Part shown: one piece after another, positions 7,416 to 14,635 of the stretch | Numbering within the stretch: the stretch's first letter is position 1 | Layout: every line of letters begins with the position of its first letter | NCBI GenBank assembly: GCA_015067315.1 | Contig: SVMR01000007.1 | Span: 1-64,000 of the forward strand | Length of the DNA stretch: 64,000 nucleotides | Direction: 5' to 3' | Source of the DNA: Oscillospiraceae bacterium | Lineage (GTDB): Bacteria; Bacillota; Clostridia; Oscillospirales; Ruminococcaceae | Translations under genes and position numbers: made by a program | The notes under the pieces: model-generated | Databases searched by the model: none | What the model saw: only the letters and a program-made list of their open reading frames with translations | What the model was told of the DNA's origin: nothing

Positions 7416-7454
7416 AAAATACTCTTACGGTAAACCCTTTTTTGGGAAAATCTA

Positions 7455-7483
7455 TTGAAAAAACGGCGCAAAACGGATAAAAT
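7455..7483 (+). promoter_or_regulatory. Promoter of the EutP-like GTPase gene
   Basis: TTGAAA and TAAAAT are 17 bp apart and lie 35 bp before the chosen start codon. Confidence 0.6.
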
Positions 7484-7517
7484 AAATCCATAACAAATGT
7501 TTTCGGAGGTGTTTTTG

Positions 7518-8057
7518 TTGTCCGAAAAAGATTCCGTAAATGCCGCTCTTGTTAATCCGGAAGACCGGGAGGAATATCACCGCTCCCTTGGGCTTACGAA
7601 GAAGATCGAATCCAGAAAAATAATCCTCGTCGGCCGTTCCCGCTGCGGAAAAACGACCCTTATCCGCCGACTCCACAACCTTGATATGACCTATCACAAG
7701 ACCCAGTCCATCGAGGCATGGTCCGACGCAATCGATACCCCCGGCGAATATACCGATACTCCGTTTTTCAGCCGCGGCGCCGCCATTACTCCCGCCTATG
7801 ACGCGGATATCGTCTGCTTCTGCCATGACTGCGGAAACGATATCTGCCGCCTTCCCCAGATGTTTTCCATGAGCTTTGCAAAACCGGTCATCGGAATAGT
7901 CACAAAGGCGGACAGCGACGACGTTTCCACCGCCCAGGCGGAACTTTTTCTCCATAACGCCGGCGCAAGACATATCGTAATAACAAGTTCCCTTACCGGA
8001 AGAGGAATTGAGGAACTTATTGATTTGATTAACACCATCGACCTTAACGATTATTAA
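7518..8057 (+). CDS. EutP/PduV-like small GTPase, orphan
   Basis: A 179-aa P-loop GTPase. Motifs: G1 GRSRCGKT (about residues 39-46), G3 DTPGEY (73-78) and G4 TKAD (129-132). The stretch after the P-loop, including THKTQSIEAW-like sequence and DTPGEY, is typical of EutP/PduV. In ethanolamine and propanediol operons these proteins accompany microcompartments, but here no eut or pdu gene is near, so another role is likely. TTG 7518 is preferred because GGAGGTG lies 6 nt upstream; the ATG at 7497 precedes that site. A promoter and a terminator delimit it as a single gene. Confidence 0.85.
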   Translation: MSEKDSVNAALVNPEDREEYHRSLGLTKKIESRKIILVGRSRCGKTTLIRRLHNLDMTYHKTQSIEAWSDAIDTPGEYTDTPFFSRGAAITPAYDADIVCFCHDCGNDICRLPQMFSMSFAKPVIGIVTKADSDDVSTAQAELFLHNAGARHIVITSSLTGRGIEELIDLINTIDLNDY

Positions 8058-8085
8058 AAAAAGCACCCTTCGGGGTGCTTTTTTT
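8058..8085 (+). terminator. Rho-independent terminator
   Basis: Stem AAAAAGCACCC with GGGTGCTTTTT and a TTCG tetraloop; it ends the GTPase gene. Confidence 0.92.
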
Positions 8086-8344
8086 ATAAAATAATTTTCA
8101 CCAAATCGCCGCCGCTGCTTTGAACTTCAACAAGTTCAAGTTTTCCGCCGAATTTTTTGCGGCATTTATAAAATTCTCGGACAAATTTTCTGCAGGTTGA
8201 ACCGGTAAGACGGATTTTATATTTTTCCAGCTCTTTTCCGGCAAAAACCGGAAGAAGCGTTGCAAAGAACCGGTTGAACAAAAGCCTTGTCGGAATCCAA
8301 AGCCAAAATTTTACCTTTCCCTCTTCAGAAATTCTGATTTTCAT
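8084..8344 (-). CDS. Small protein resembling the C-terminal domain of the upstream XRE regulator (86 aa)
   Basis: An 86-aa protein whose end (LELVEVQSSGGDLVKIIL) matches the end of the preceding regulator (NLVEVESADGDVVNIFVE). It also shares a hydrophobic strand-helix part before it (VKFWLWIPTRLLF against VRVNLPCALIKLA). It therefore looks like a free-standing copy of that SHOCT-like domain. It starts 5 bp after the regulator's stop, with GGAG inside the regulator's last codons, so the pair is an operon. It might modulate the regulator by hetero-oligomerisation; this is inference. Confidence 0.7.
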   Translation of the reverse strand: MKIRISEEGKVKFWLWIPTRLLFNRFFATLLPVFAGKELEKYKIRLTGSTCRKFVREFYKCRKKFGGKLELVEVQSSGGDLVKIIL

Positions 8345-8349
8345 CGGCT

Positions 8350-8853
8350 TTACTCCACAAAAATATTTACAACGTCCCCGTCGGCGGATTCCACCTCAAC
8401 AAGGTTTCCGAAGGCGCCTTTTTCCACCATTTCAAAAATTTTTGCAAAATCGACGGATTTCATTGCGCTGTTGAGGGAATCGTTTCCGGAAATCTGGGGG
8501 ATTTCCATTCCGCATTCCAGAGCAAGTTTTATAAGCGCGCAGGGGAGATTCACCCTTACCTTATCGCCGTCATGGGAATTCACAACGATTCTGCAGATCA
8601 TTTCGTTTATATCTTTTCTTTTTTCTTCCGGAACAAAAACGGCGGCTTTTTCCTTTTTTCCGGAAAGAAGTTCGTCAACCGAAATTCCGAGGATTTCCGC
8701 AAGCTTCGGAAGAAGCGATATATCCGGGCAGGAAATATCGTTTTCCCATTTGCTCACAGCCTGGGGCGAAACAAGAAGCATTTCCGCAAGTTTGTCCTGC
8801 TTTATGTTTTTTGCTTTTCTGTTTTCTGAAATTCTTTTTCCAATGGTTTCCAT
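8350..8853 (-). CDS. XRE-family regulator with SHOCT-like C-terminal domain
   Basis: A 167-aa protein. Residues 4-60 form a Cro/CI-type helix-turn-helix (QDKLAEMLLVSPQAVSKWENDISCPDISLLPKLAEILGIS in several short segments). A linker follows, then a domain of about 80 residues with the pattern DKVRVNLPCAL and LVEVESADGDVVNIFVE. That type of domain is found after XRE helices in many Clostridia. CTCCTTT read in reverse gives AAAGGAG 10 nt before the ATG. Targets unknown. Confidence 0.85.
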   Translation of the reverse strand: METIGKRISENRKAKNIKQDKLAEMLLVSPQAVSKWENDISCPDISLLPKLAEILGISVDELLSGKKEKAAVFVPEEKRKDINEMICRIVVNSHDGDKVRVNLPCALIKLALECGMEIPQISGNDSLNSAMKSVDFAKIFEMVEKGAFGNLVEVESADGDVVNIFVE

Positions 8854-8996
8854 TCCTAAAAAACTCCTTTCGTTTTTTGCTATGGCTGAATTTTACCATT
8901 TGCCGCAGCAAAAATGAACTTACCGGAAGTTGAGTTTCCTCATAAAAACCCAACCGCTTGTTGATAAAAGGCTCAACCGGCGGTTGTTTTTGCGTT

Positions 8997-9434
8997 TTAT
9001 TTGAGTTTTTGCCATTCCGCAACGGCCATTGCGTCGCATCTTTCGTTTTCCGGATGACCCGCATGACCCTTTATCCATTGGAATTTGACTTCATGGACCG
9101 CAAGAAGATCAAGAAGCTTTTCCCAAAGATCCGGATTAAGGGCGGGTTCGCCGCCGCTTCGCTTCCAGCCTTTTTTCCGCCAACCTTCCGCCCAGCCTTT
9201 TGTAACCGCATCGGAAACGTATTTTGAATCCGTAACAACGGTTACGCGGCAAGGTTCTTTAAGGGCTTCAAGCCCGGCTATTACCGCGGTAAGCTCCATT
9301 CTGTTGTTGGTCGTGTTTTGCTCCCCGCCGGAAATTTCTTTTTCGTGTTCGCCGAAGCGAAGAATTGTTCCGAAGCCGCCGGGACCGGGATTTCCGGAAC
9401 AGGCGCCGTCGGTGAAAATTGTTACCTCTTTCAA
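8997..9434 (-). CDS. rnhA: Ribonuclease HI
   Basis: A 145-aa RNase H type 1, the usual length. Catalytic residues are visible: D9 in [14 protein letters not shown]47 in NRMELTAV, D69 in TDSKYV and the distal aspartate in NERCDAMA. The [12 protein letters not shown] motif contains the conserved histidine. It cuts the RNA strand of RNA-DNA hybrids. The start is TTG 9434, preceded by GAGGTGA. It is a single gene with no close partner on its strand. Confidence 0.96.
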   Translation of the reverse strand: MKEVTIFTDGACSGNPGPGGFGTILRFGEHEKEISGGEQNTTNNRMELTAVIAGLEALKEPCRVTVVTDSKYVSDAVTKGWAEGWRKKGWKRSGGEPALNPDLWEKLLDLLAVHEVKFQWIKGHAGHPENERCDAMAVAEWQKLK

Positions 9435-9531
9435 GTGAGTTCACCTCGCTTTTTCTTCTGAAAAATATCATAGCGGTATATTGAGAAAAAAGCAAGGTTT
9501 TTAAATTTATTTTTAAGAAACTGAATTTTTA

Positions 9532-9561
9532 TTGACAAAAACGCTTATTATATATTATTAT
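9532..9561 (+). promoter_or_regulatory. Promoter of the RNase J gene, with long leader
   Basis: TTGACA at 9532 and TATTAT at 9556 are 18 bp apart, giving a leader of nearly 200 nt before the start codon. The 327-bp gap (9435-9761) holds this promoter and AT-rich leader only; no repeat module is seen. Confidence 0.65.
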
Positions 9562-9761
9562 AATAGTAACGTATGTGACCGGAATTAATTTAATATTTTT
9601 TATTTTCCATGCCGATTTTTCGGTTTGGAATTTTTCTGTTTGCAATTTATTGCAAAAAACGCAAAAAAAACGGAATTTTTGCGGAAGATAAATGCTTAAA
9701 TCTGACTTTTAATTCGGAAAATTACATAAAACAAAACGTTACTTGAGAAGGAGGATGAATT

Positions 9762-11735
9762 TTGAACCATACTTTAAGAGCAAAACAGCAGAAAGCAAAT
9801 CTTGATAAACTCGATAAAATTCTTGCTTCCCTTCCGGAAGCGCAGTATGACCACAGCGAAGAGGAAGCGCCGGCAAAAAAACAAAAAAGCAAAAAATCCG
9901 CGGATTCCGCAAAGAAACAGACCAAAAAAACAAAAAAATCTTCTCCCGCAAAAGAGGATAAAAAAGCCGTTTCCGCCGAAGAAAAAACCGGCTGGAGCTG
10001 GAACAAAAAAAAGCGCGGACGCCCCACTTCCGCTTCAAAAAAACCGCCGCTTAAAATAATTCCTCTCGGCGGTCTTGGGGAAATCGGAAAAAACCTCACC
10101 GTTTATGAATACGAAAACGAAATAATAATCGTTGACTGCGGAATGGCGTTTCCGGACGACGAAATGCTCGGAATCGACCTTGTAATCCCGGATTTCACCT
10201 ATCTTGAGGAGAACAAAGAGAAAATCAAGGGTCTTTTCATCACCCACGGTCACGAAGACCATATCGGCGCCGTTCCCTATCTTCTTCAGAAGCTCAACAT
10301 CCCGGTTTTTGCAACCCGTTTTTCAATGGCGCTTATTGAAAACAAACTCGGGGAAAAAGGTCTTCTCGGAAGCGCGAAGCTCAACGTTGTAAAACCCGGC
10401 GACATTGTTCCCGCAGGAATTATGAGCGTTGAATTCATCTTCGTAAACCATTCCATTCCGGATTCCTGCGCCCTTGCGATCCATACTCCCGCAGGCGTTG
10501 TTATCCAGACCGGCGACTATAAAATTGATTACACCCCCGCAAGAGGCGGAATAATCGACCTTGCCCGTTTCGGCGAACTTGGAAACAAAGGCGTTCTTGC
10601 GCTTCTTTCCGATTCCACCAACGCGGAAAGACCCGGCAGCACCCCCAGCGAAAGAATTGTCGGCGAAAGCTTCGATATGCTTTTCAAAAACGGCGCAGAC
10701 AAAAGAATCATCGTCGCGACTTTTTCCTCCAACGTTCACCGCGTCCAGATGGTCATTGAATCCGCGGTAAAATTCGGAAGAAAAGTTGCGGTTTCCGGAA
10801 GAAGCATGGAACAGGTCGTCGCAAAGGCCATTGAACTCGGATATCTCGAAGCCCCCGCAGGAACCGTTGTTTCCCTCGACGCGGTCAGCAAAATGCCCGA
10901 AAACGAAGTTTGCATCGTAACCACCGGAAGCCAGGGCGAACCCATGTCCGCCCTTACAAGAATGTCCACCGGCGACCACAGAAAAGTTAATATCACTTCC
11001 CGGGACCTTGTTATTATTTCCGCATATCCCATTCCGGGCAACGAAAAATATGTCGGCAAGGTTGTAAACGAACTGATGAAGCTCGGCGCGGAAGTTGTTT
11101 ATGAAAAATACAGCCAGATCCATGTTTCCGGTCACGCCTGCCAGGACGAGCAGAAACTTATGCTTGCCCTTACAAAACCCAGATATTTCATTCCCGTTCA
11201 CGGCGAATACAAACATCTTAAAAAGCACAGCGACCTTGCGATACAGATGGGAATGGCGGAAGAAAACGTTGTTATTCCGGAACTCGGAAGAGTTATTGAA
11301 CTTTCGGTAAACGGAATTTCCGCCGTTGATACCGTAACCGCAGGCGCGGTTCTTGTTGACGGACTCGGAGTCGGCGACGTCGGAAACGTTGTTCTCCGGG
11401 ACAGAAAACATCTCGGCGAGGACGGAATCATGGTTGTTTCCGTAACTCTCAGCAACAAAGGAAAAATCCTTTCCGGACCGGATATTCTTTCCCGGGGTTT
11501 TGTTTACGTAAAGGATTCGGAAAAACTTATTAACGATACCAAAAAGGTTGTTGAAACCGCCGTTCTTTCCGGAATTTCCGAAAACAAGCGGGATTGGCAG
11601 AACCTTAAAACAAGAATCCGCGATTCCGCAGGAAGCTATCTTTACACCGCAACCCAGCGTTCCCCGATGATTCTTCCGATTATCACCGAAATAAGCGAGG
11701 ACGATTTTGATATCGACGAGGACGATATTATTTAA
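9762..11735 (+). CDS. rnj: Ribonuclease J with Lys-rich N-terminal extension and AT-hook-like motif
   Basis: A 657-aa metallo-beta-lactamase and beta-CASP nuclease for mRNA decay and rRNA maturation. The core starts near residue 96 (LKIIPLGGLGEIGKN). The zinc motif HGHEDH is at 162-167, and other family motifs (SDSTNAE, GSQGEP, PVHGEYKHL) are intact. About 95 extra N-terminal residues are lysine and alanine rich and end in KKKRGRPTS, which resembles an AT-hook. Such extensions occur in some Clostridia and Actinobacteria. The start is TTG 9762, 7 nt after AAGGAGG. It has its own promoter and terminator. Confidence 0.95.
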   Translation: MNHTLRAKQQKANLDKLDKILASLPEAQYDHSEEEAPAKKQKSKKSADSAKKQTKKTKKSSPAKEDKKAVSAEEKTGWSWNKKKRGRPTSASKKPPLKIIPLGGLGEIGKNLTVYEYENEIIIVDCGMAFPDDEMLGIDLVIPDFTYLEENKEKIKGLFITHGHEDHIGAVPYLLQKLNIPVFATRFSMALIENKLGEKGLLGSAKLNVVKPGDIVPAGIMSVEFIFVNHSIPDSCALAIHTPAGVVIQTGDYKIDYTPARGGIIDLARFGELGNKGVLALLSDSTNAERPGSTPSERIVGESFDMLFKNGADKRIIVATFSSNVHRVQMVIESAVKFGRKVAVSGRSMEQVVAKAIELGYLEAPAGTVVSLDAVSKMPENEVCIVTTGSQGEPMSALTRMSTGDHRKVNITSRDLVIISAYPIPGNEKYVGKVVNELMKLGAEVVYEKYSQIHVSGHACQDEQKLMLALTKPRYFIPVHGEYKHLKKHSDLAIQMGMAEENVVIPELGRVIELSVNGISAVDTVTAGAVLVDGLGVGDVGNVVLRDRKHLGEDGIMVVSVTLSNKGKILSGPDILSRGFVYVKDSEKLINDTKKVVETAVLSGISENKRDWQNLKTRIRDSAGSYLYTATQRSPMILPIITEISEDDFDIDEDDII

Positions 11736-11740
11736 AAAAT

Positions 11741-11774
11741 AAAAAGCCGGAAGGGAAAACCCTTCCGGCTTTTT
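11741..11774. terminator. Bidirectional terminator
   Basis: A 15-bp stem AAAAAGCCGGAAGGG with its complement and loop AAAA lies between the converging RNase J and M23 genes. Confidence 0.93.
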
Positions 11775-11779
11775 TGTGT

Positions 11780-12493
11780 TTATTTGATTTTTGTAAGCGG
11801 GTCGATGAATTTTCCGTTTTCCTTCATTGCAAAATGTAGGTGGGAATCCTTATCGACTTCCGCAAGATTTGTTTCGCCGAGTTTTCCGATAACTTCGCCG
11901 GCTTTTATTTCGTCACCGGCTTTAACTGCGGTTTCCGGCGCAAGACCGCTGTAAATTGTAACGACGTTTCCGTCATGCTGGATTTCAACAACCGTTCCCC
12001 AAAGAGGATCTTCGGTTACGGAAAGGATTTTTCCGTCCGCGGCGGCAAGAATTTCGGTTCCCGCTTCTGCGGCTATATCGATTCCGTCATGGGTGCGCCA
12101 TTCGTTGAGCGCCTCATATTTTACAAGTTCGCCGTCGCTGTGGCTTCCGCAGATTTCACCTTTTACGGGCATCTGGAAAGCGGTTTTCTTTTTAAAAATG
12201 CTGAAAGTTGATTCTTCGCTTTTGGAGGGTTCTTCATCTTCGATTTTAACGTCCTCTTTCGGTTTTGCAACGTCTTCCGCCGCAAAGAGAGATTCTTCCG
12301 GGTCATATTCCTCGTCGGCAATAACCCGGTTTTCCGGCTTCGGAATATTTTCCGCTTCGTTTACGGAACTTATTGTCCGGTCAACGGTTACCCAGGCGGC
12401 GGTTACCGCGCCGAGAAGGCAGACTGCAAGGGCGGCATAGAAACCTTTTCCGGAAAGGAATCCGCCGAGATCGCTTCTTTTTTTGTTTTTCAT
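11780..12493 (-). CDS. Membrane-anchored M23 (LytM) metallopeptidase
   Basis: A 237-aa protein: a basic N-terminus, one span (about residues 17-37), an acidic linker rich in Glu and Lys (50-105), then an M23 domain. The zinc-site pattern is complete, with THDGIDIAAEAGT (HxxxD) and SHLHFA (HxH), so it can be an active peptidoglycan endopeptidase. Size and layout resemble SpoIIQ of sporulating Clostridia, but no sporulation gene is next to it. ATG 12493 has AAAGGTGG upstream, and the longer frame has no binding site. Confidence 0.85.
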   Translation of the reverse strand: MKNKKRSDLGGFLSGKGFYAALAVCLLGAVTAAWVTVDRTISSVNEAENIPKPENRVIADEEYDPEESLFAAEDVAKPKEDVKIEDEEPSKSEESTFSIFKKKTAFQMPVKGEICGSHSDGELVKYEALNEWRTHDGIDIAAEAGTEILAAADGKILSVTEDPLWGTVVEIQHDGNVVTIYSGLAPETAVKAGDEIKAGEVIGKLGETNLAEVDKDSHLHFAMKENGKFIDPLTKIK

Positions 12494-12581
12494 TTTTATA
12501 ACCACCTTTTTAAAAAATCCTTTTGGATTTATTTTTGCCCGGGCGGAAAATTTTATTCCGGAGCAAAAATGAAAAATATGG

Positions 12582-12619
12582 TTAAAAAACAAAAAAACGG
12601 CGGAACAAAAATTCCGCCG
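12582..12619 (-). terminator. Terminator of the lipoprotein gene
   Basis: On the minus strand CGGCGGAA, a 6-nt loop and TTCCGCCG are followed by TTTTTTTGTTTTTT. Confidence 0.85.
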
Positions 12620-12643
12620 CGCGCGCTTCTTTTTTTTAAAAAA

Positions 12644-13258
12644 TTATTCAAAGGAAAGCATTCCCACAAGATCGTTTATTTCATCTTCGGAAAGGCTTGC
12701 AAGAGTTGCGGTTGCCATCCAGCTTCCGCTTTGTTTTACGATAACTTTCTGATAAATTGTAGTGCCCGCATATTCAAGGACGATATCGAGGCAGGGAACT
12801 TCGTATTCGCCAATTTTGATGTTGGTGATGGAAGAATCAACAACGCCGTCTTTTGCTCCGGAAGAAAGGAGAGTTGTCATAACGGTTTCAAGATAATAGT
12901 TTGCGTCGGTCATTCCGCCGATTGTTCCGAGATCCTCATAGTTGATCGAAACGGTTCCGCCGGTTGTGTTTTCAACGCAGTAAACGTCATAGATATGGTC
13001 GCCGGCAATTTCGGTTCCTTCGCCATAAATTTCTTCCGCGGCAACTCCCATTGAAAGAGCGATTTCGTCATCGGTGAGGAAATACCAATTTTCTCCCGCG
13101 GAAAAAATTACGCCGAAAGCTTCGTTTTTATAAATTCCGTTTTCAACGGTTCCGCGTGCGGGAACAATTTCTTCGGTTTCGGGTTCAGCTTCTCCGGAAC
13201 ATGCGCCGAAGGAAAGAACCATTGCAAGGGCAATTAAAAAAGATAAAAATTTTTTCAT
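12644..13258 (-). CDS. Secreted lipoprotein of unknown function
   Basis: A 204-aa protein with a lipoprotein signal peptide (MKKFLSFLIALAMVLSFGAC, lipid-modified Cys at 20). A short acidic linker and a compact, probably mainly beta extracellular domain follow. The domain pattern (IYKNEAFGVIFSAGENWYFLTDDEI...) resembles small clostridial lipoproteins that carry a folded domain after the phrase for a native, non-cleaved segment. It is flanked by its own promoter and terminator. No substrate clue. Confidence 0.8.
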   Translation of the reverse strand: MKKFLSFLIALAMVLSFGACSGEAEPETEEIVPARGTVENGIYKNEAFGVIFSAGENWYFLTDDEIALSMGVAAEEIYGEGTEIAGDHIYDVYCVENTTGGTVSINYEDLGTIGGMTDANYYLETVMTTLLSSGAKDGVVDSSITNIKIGEYEVPCLDIVLEYAGTTIYQKVIVKQSGSWMATATLASLSEDEINDLVGMLSFE

Positions 13259-13307
13259 TTTCTTTCTTCAACTTTCTTTTAAAAATAGTTTTGTTAAGAC
13301 GGTATAT

Positions 13308-13336
13308 AGTATAACACTAAGTTATTTTAATGTAAA
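13308..13336 (-). promoter_or_regulatory. Promoter of the lipoprotein gene
   Basis: On the minus strand TTTACA and TATACT are spaced by exactly 17 bp, about 50 bp before the start codon. Confidence 0.7.
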
Positions 13337-13400
13337 AGAGTTTTTTATAAAAAACTTTGTAAATTTTTCGGGAACAAAAGAATTTTTGTAATTTTTCCAC

Positions 13401-13429
13401 TTGAACATATTGCCCGAAGGTGATATTAT
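13401..13429 (+). promoter_or_regulatory. Promoter of the first Nudix gene
   Basis: TTGAAC and TATTAT with a 17-bp spacer, 42 bp before the start codon. Confidence 0.6.
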
Positions 13430-13470
13430 TATATTTAGTGAAAGTTTTGCCAAAATAGGAGATTTTGAAA

Positions 13471-13890
13471 ATGAAGCACGAAAAATCCTGTGGTGGCCTT
13501 ATTTATCGTGAACACGACGGCGAAACTCATATTCTTTTGCTCAAACACCGCTGCGGCGGCCATTGGTCATTCCCGAAAGGCCATATGGAAGCCGGCGAAA
13601 CAGAGATGGAAACCGCCCTTCGCGAAATCCGCGAAGAAACCGGTCTTCGCGTTTTCCTGCGCGAAGGTTTCCGCGAAGCTGTTGAATATTCGCCCAAGCC
13701 CAACGTTAAAAAACAGGTCATTTATTTCATCGGATTCACCCTTAACGAATCCACCCTCCACCCCCAGGAAGAGGAAGTAAGCGAGCTTCAGTGGATGGAA
13801 ATCCATGCCGCGTACGAAGCAGTTACCTTCCGCAACGATAAAAATCTTATTGCAAAAGCAATGGATTTTATCGACCGCAGAGGAATGTAA
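13471..13890 (+). CDS. Nudix hydrolase, bis(5'-nucleosyl)-tetraphosphatase-like
   Basis: A 139-aa single-domain Nudix protein. The Nudix box runs from GHMEAGETEMETALREI to the REIREETGL end (about residues 36-58), with all Glu ligands for the metal. The opening (SCGGLIYREHDGETHILLLKHR...WSFPKGH) matches the group of asymmetrical Ap4A hydrolases. ATG 13471 was chosen because AGGAG lies 9 nt upstream; the in-frame TTG at 13465 would be too close. Substrate not proven. Confidence 0.88.
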   Translation: MKHEKSCGGLIYREHDGETHILLLKHRCGGHWSFPKGHMEAGETEMETALREIREETGLRVFLREGFREAVEYSPKPNVKKQVIYFIGFTLNESTLHPQEEEVSELQWMEIHAAYEAVTFRNDKNLIAKAMDFIDRRGM

Positions 13891-13897
13891 AAAAATT

Positions 13898-13925
13898 GAG
13901 CACGGAGCTAATCTCCGTGCTCTTT
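13898..13925 (+). terminator. Terminator with GAGCAC arms
   Basis: Stem GAGCACGGAG with CTCCGTGCTC, then TTTTTAT; it follows the Nudix gene and carries the recurring GAGCAC word. Confidence 0.92.
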
Positions 13926-13954
13926 TTATATGTTTTTTGCGGAACAAATCAAAG

Positions 13955-14130
13955 GCTTGCCGCTGTGAAGTATTGTGCTTCGCACAATGTGAAGTTAAGT
14001 GTGCCACCCACGCCCGCAGGCACTTCACTTGCCGAAGGCATACTTCACGCACCGGAGGCGCACATCACAGACAAAGTCTGCATCACGCACGCAGTGCGCA
14101 TCTCGTTCCGAAGGAACGCATCGCGCAAAG
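13955..14130. repeat. String of seven mini-hairpins
   Basis: Very small hairpins follow one another in a stretch without genes: TGTGCTTCGCACA, GCCCGCAGGC, TTGCCGAAGGCA, GCACCGGAGGCGC, CAGACAAAGTCTG, GCACGCAGTGC and GTTCCGAAGGAAC. I recall strings of this style from other Clostridia, often near tRNAs. Role unknown. Confidence 0.7.
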
Positions 14131-14133
14131 AAT

Positions 14134-14204
14134 CCCGATTTACAAAAAAACAAAGGGAACGGCATTGCCGTTCCCTTTGTTTTGGTGCGGATGATGGGAC
14201 TTGA
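14134..14204 (-). pseudogene. Duplicated 3' end of tRNA-Leu(CAG) with its terminator
   Basis: These 71 bp are identical to 14375-14445. They hold the last part of the tRNA (acceptor 3' strand, CCA and half of the T-arm) plus the CAAAGGGAACGGC hairpin terminator. The rest of the tRNA is missing here. The 170 bp between the copies contain no gene. Confidence 0.9.
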
Positions 14205-14379
14205 TAAGCTTTTGCTTCGCAAAATCTTAATGCTTTGCTCGACACTCGGCGGTTTTTAATTTATACCACAGAAAAAGCAAAAATTTCCGCCTCGTTAACA
14301 CTCGCAAACCTCTCCGGCTAAAAACGATTCACTGAATCGTTTTATTAACGCCGTCGTCCGGTTTGGTTCAAGTCCCCGA

Positions 14380-14420
14380 TTTACAAAAAAACAAAGGGAA
14401 CGGCATTGCCGTTCCCTTTG
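14380..14420 (-). terminator. Terminator of tRNA-Leu(CAG)
   Basis: On the minus strand a 14-bp stem CAAAGGGAACGGCA/TGCCGTTCCCTTTG is followed by TTTTTTTGT. It starts 3 nt after the CCA end. Confidence 0.92.
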
Positions 14421-14423
14421 TTT

Positions 14424-14511
14424 TGGTGCGGATGATGGGACTTGAACCCACAAGGTGTTGACCACCACCGGAACCTGAATCCGGCGCGTCTGCCGATTCC
14501 GCCACATCCGC
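14424..14511 (-). tRNA. tRNA-Leu (anticodon CAG)
   Basis: A class II tRNA of 88 nt with an encoded CCA. The acceptor is GCGGATG/CATCCGC and the anticodon loop is TTCAGGT, giving CAG for leucine CTG codons. The variable arm is long and the T-arm contains GGTTCAAGTCC. Confidence 0.96.
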
Positions 14512-14524
14512 ATTATTATTAATA

Positions 14525-14553
14525 ATTTTATCATTATATATAAATGCTGTCAA
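14525..14553 (-). promoter_or_regulatory. Promoter of tRNA-Leu(CAG)
   Basis: On the minus strand TTGACA and TAAAAT lie 17 bp apart, 13 bp before the tRNA. Confidence 0.75.
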
Positions 14554-14635
14554 GCAAAATTAAAAAAACGGCTTATATTTTAAAAATTTCTGCAAAAACT
14601 AATCCCAAAACAATCGAAAGGAATGAAGCAGAAAA

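Noticed and set aside
7518..8057. Part of an ethanolamine-utilisation operon
   Set aside because: No eut, pdu or shell-protein gene is present on either side.
11780..12493. SpoIIQ
   Set aside because: Size and layout fit, but no sporulation neighbour or SpoIIQ-specific motif could be recognised; called only as M23.
14134..14445. Integrated prophage or island at tRNA-Leu
   Set aside because: Only 170 bp without any gene separate the two tRNA 3' ends, and no integrase is present; kept only as a possible scar.
14295..14534. Short frame across tRNA-Leu(CAG) on the minus strand
   Set aside because: It runs through a complete tRNA and its terminator; this is a common false gene call.
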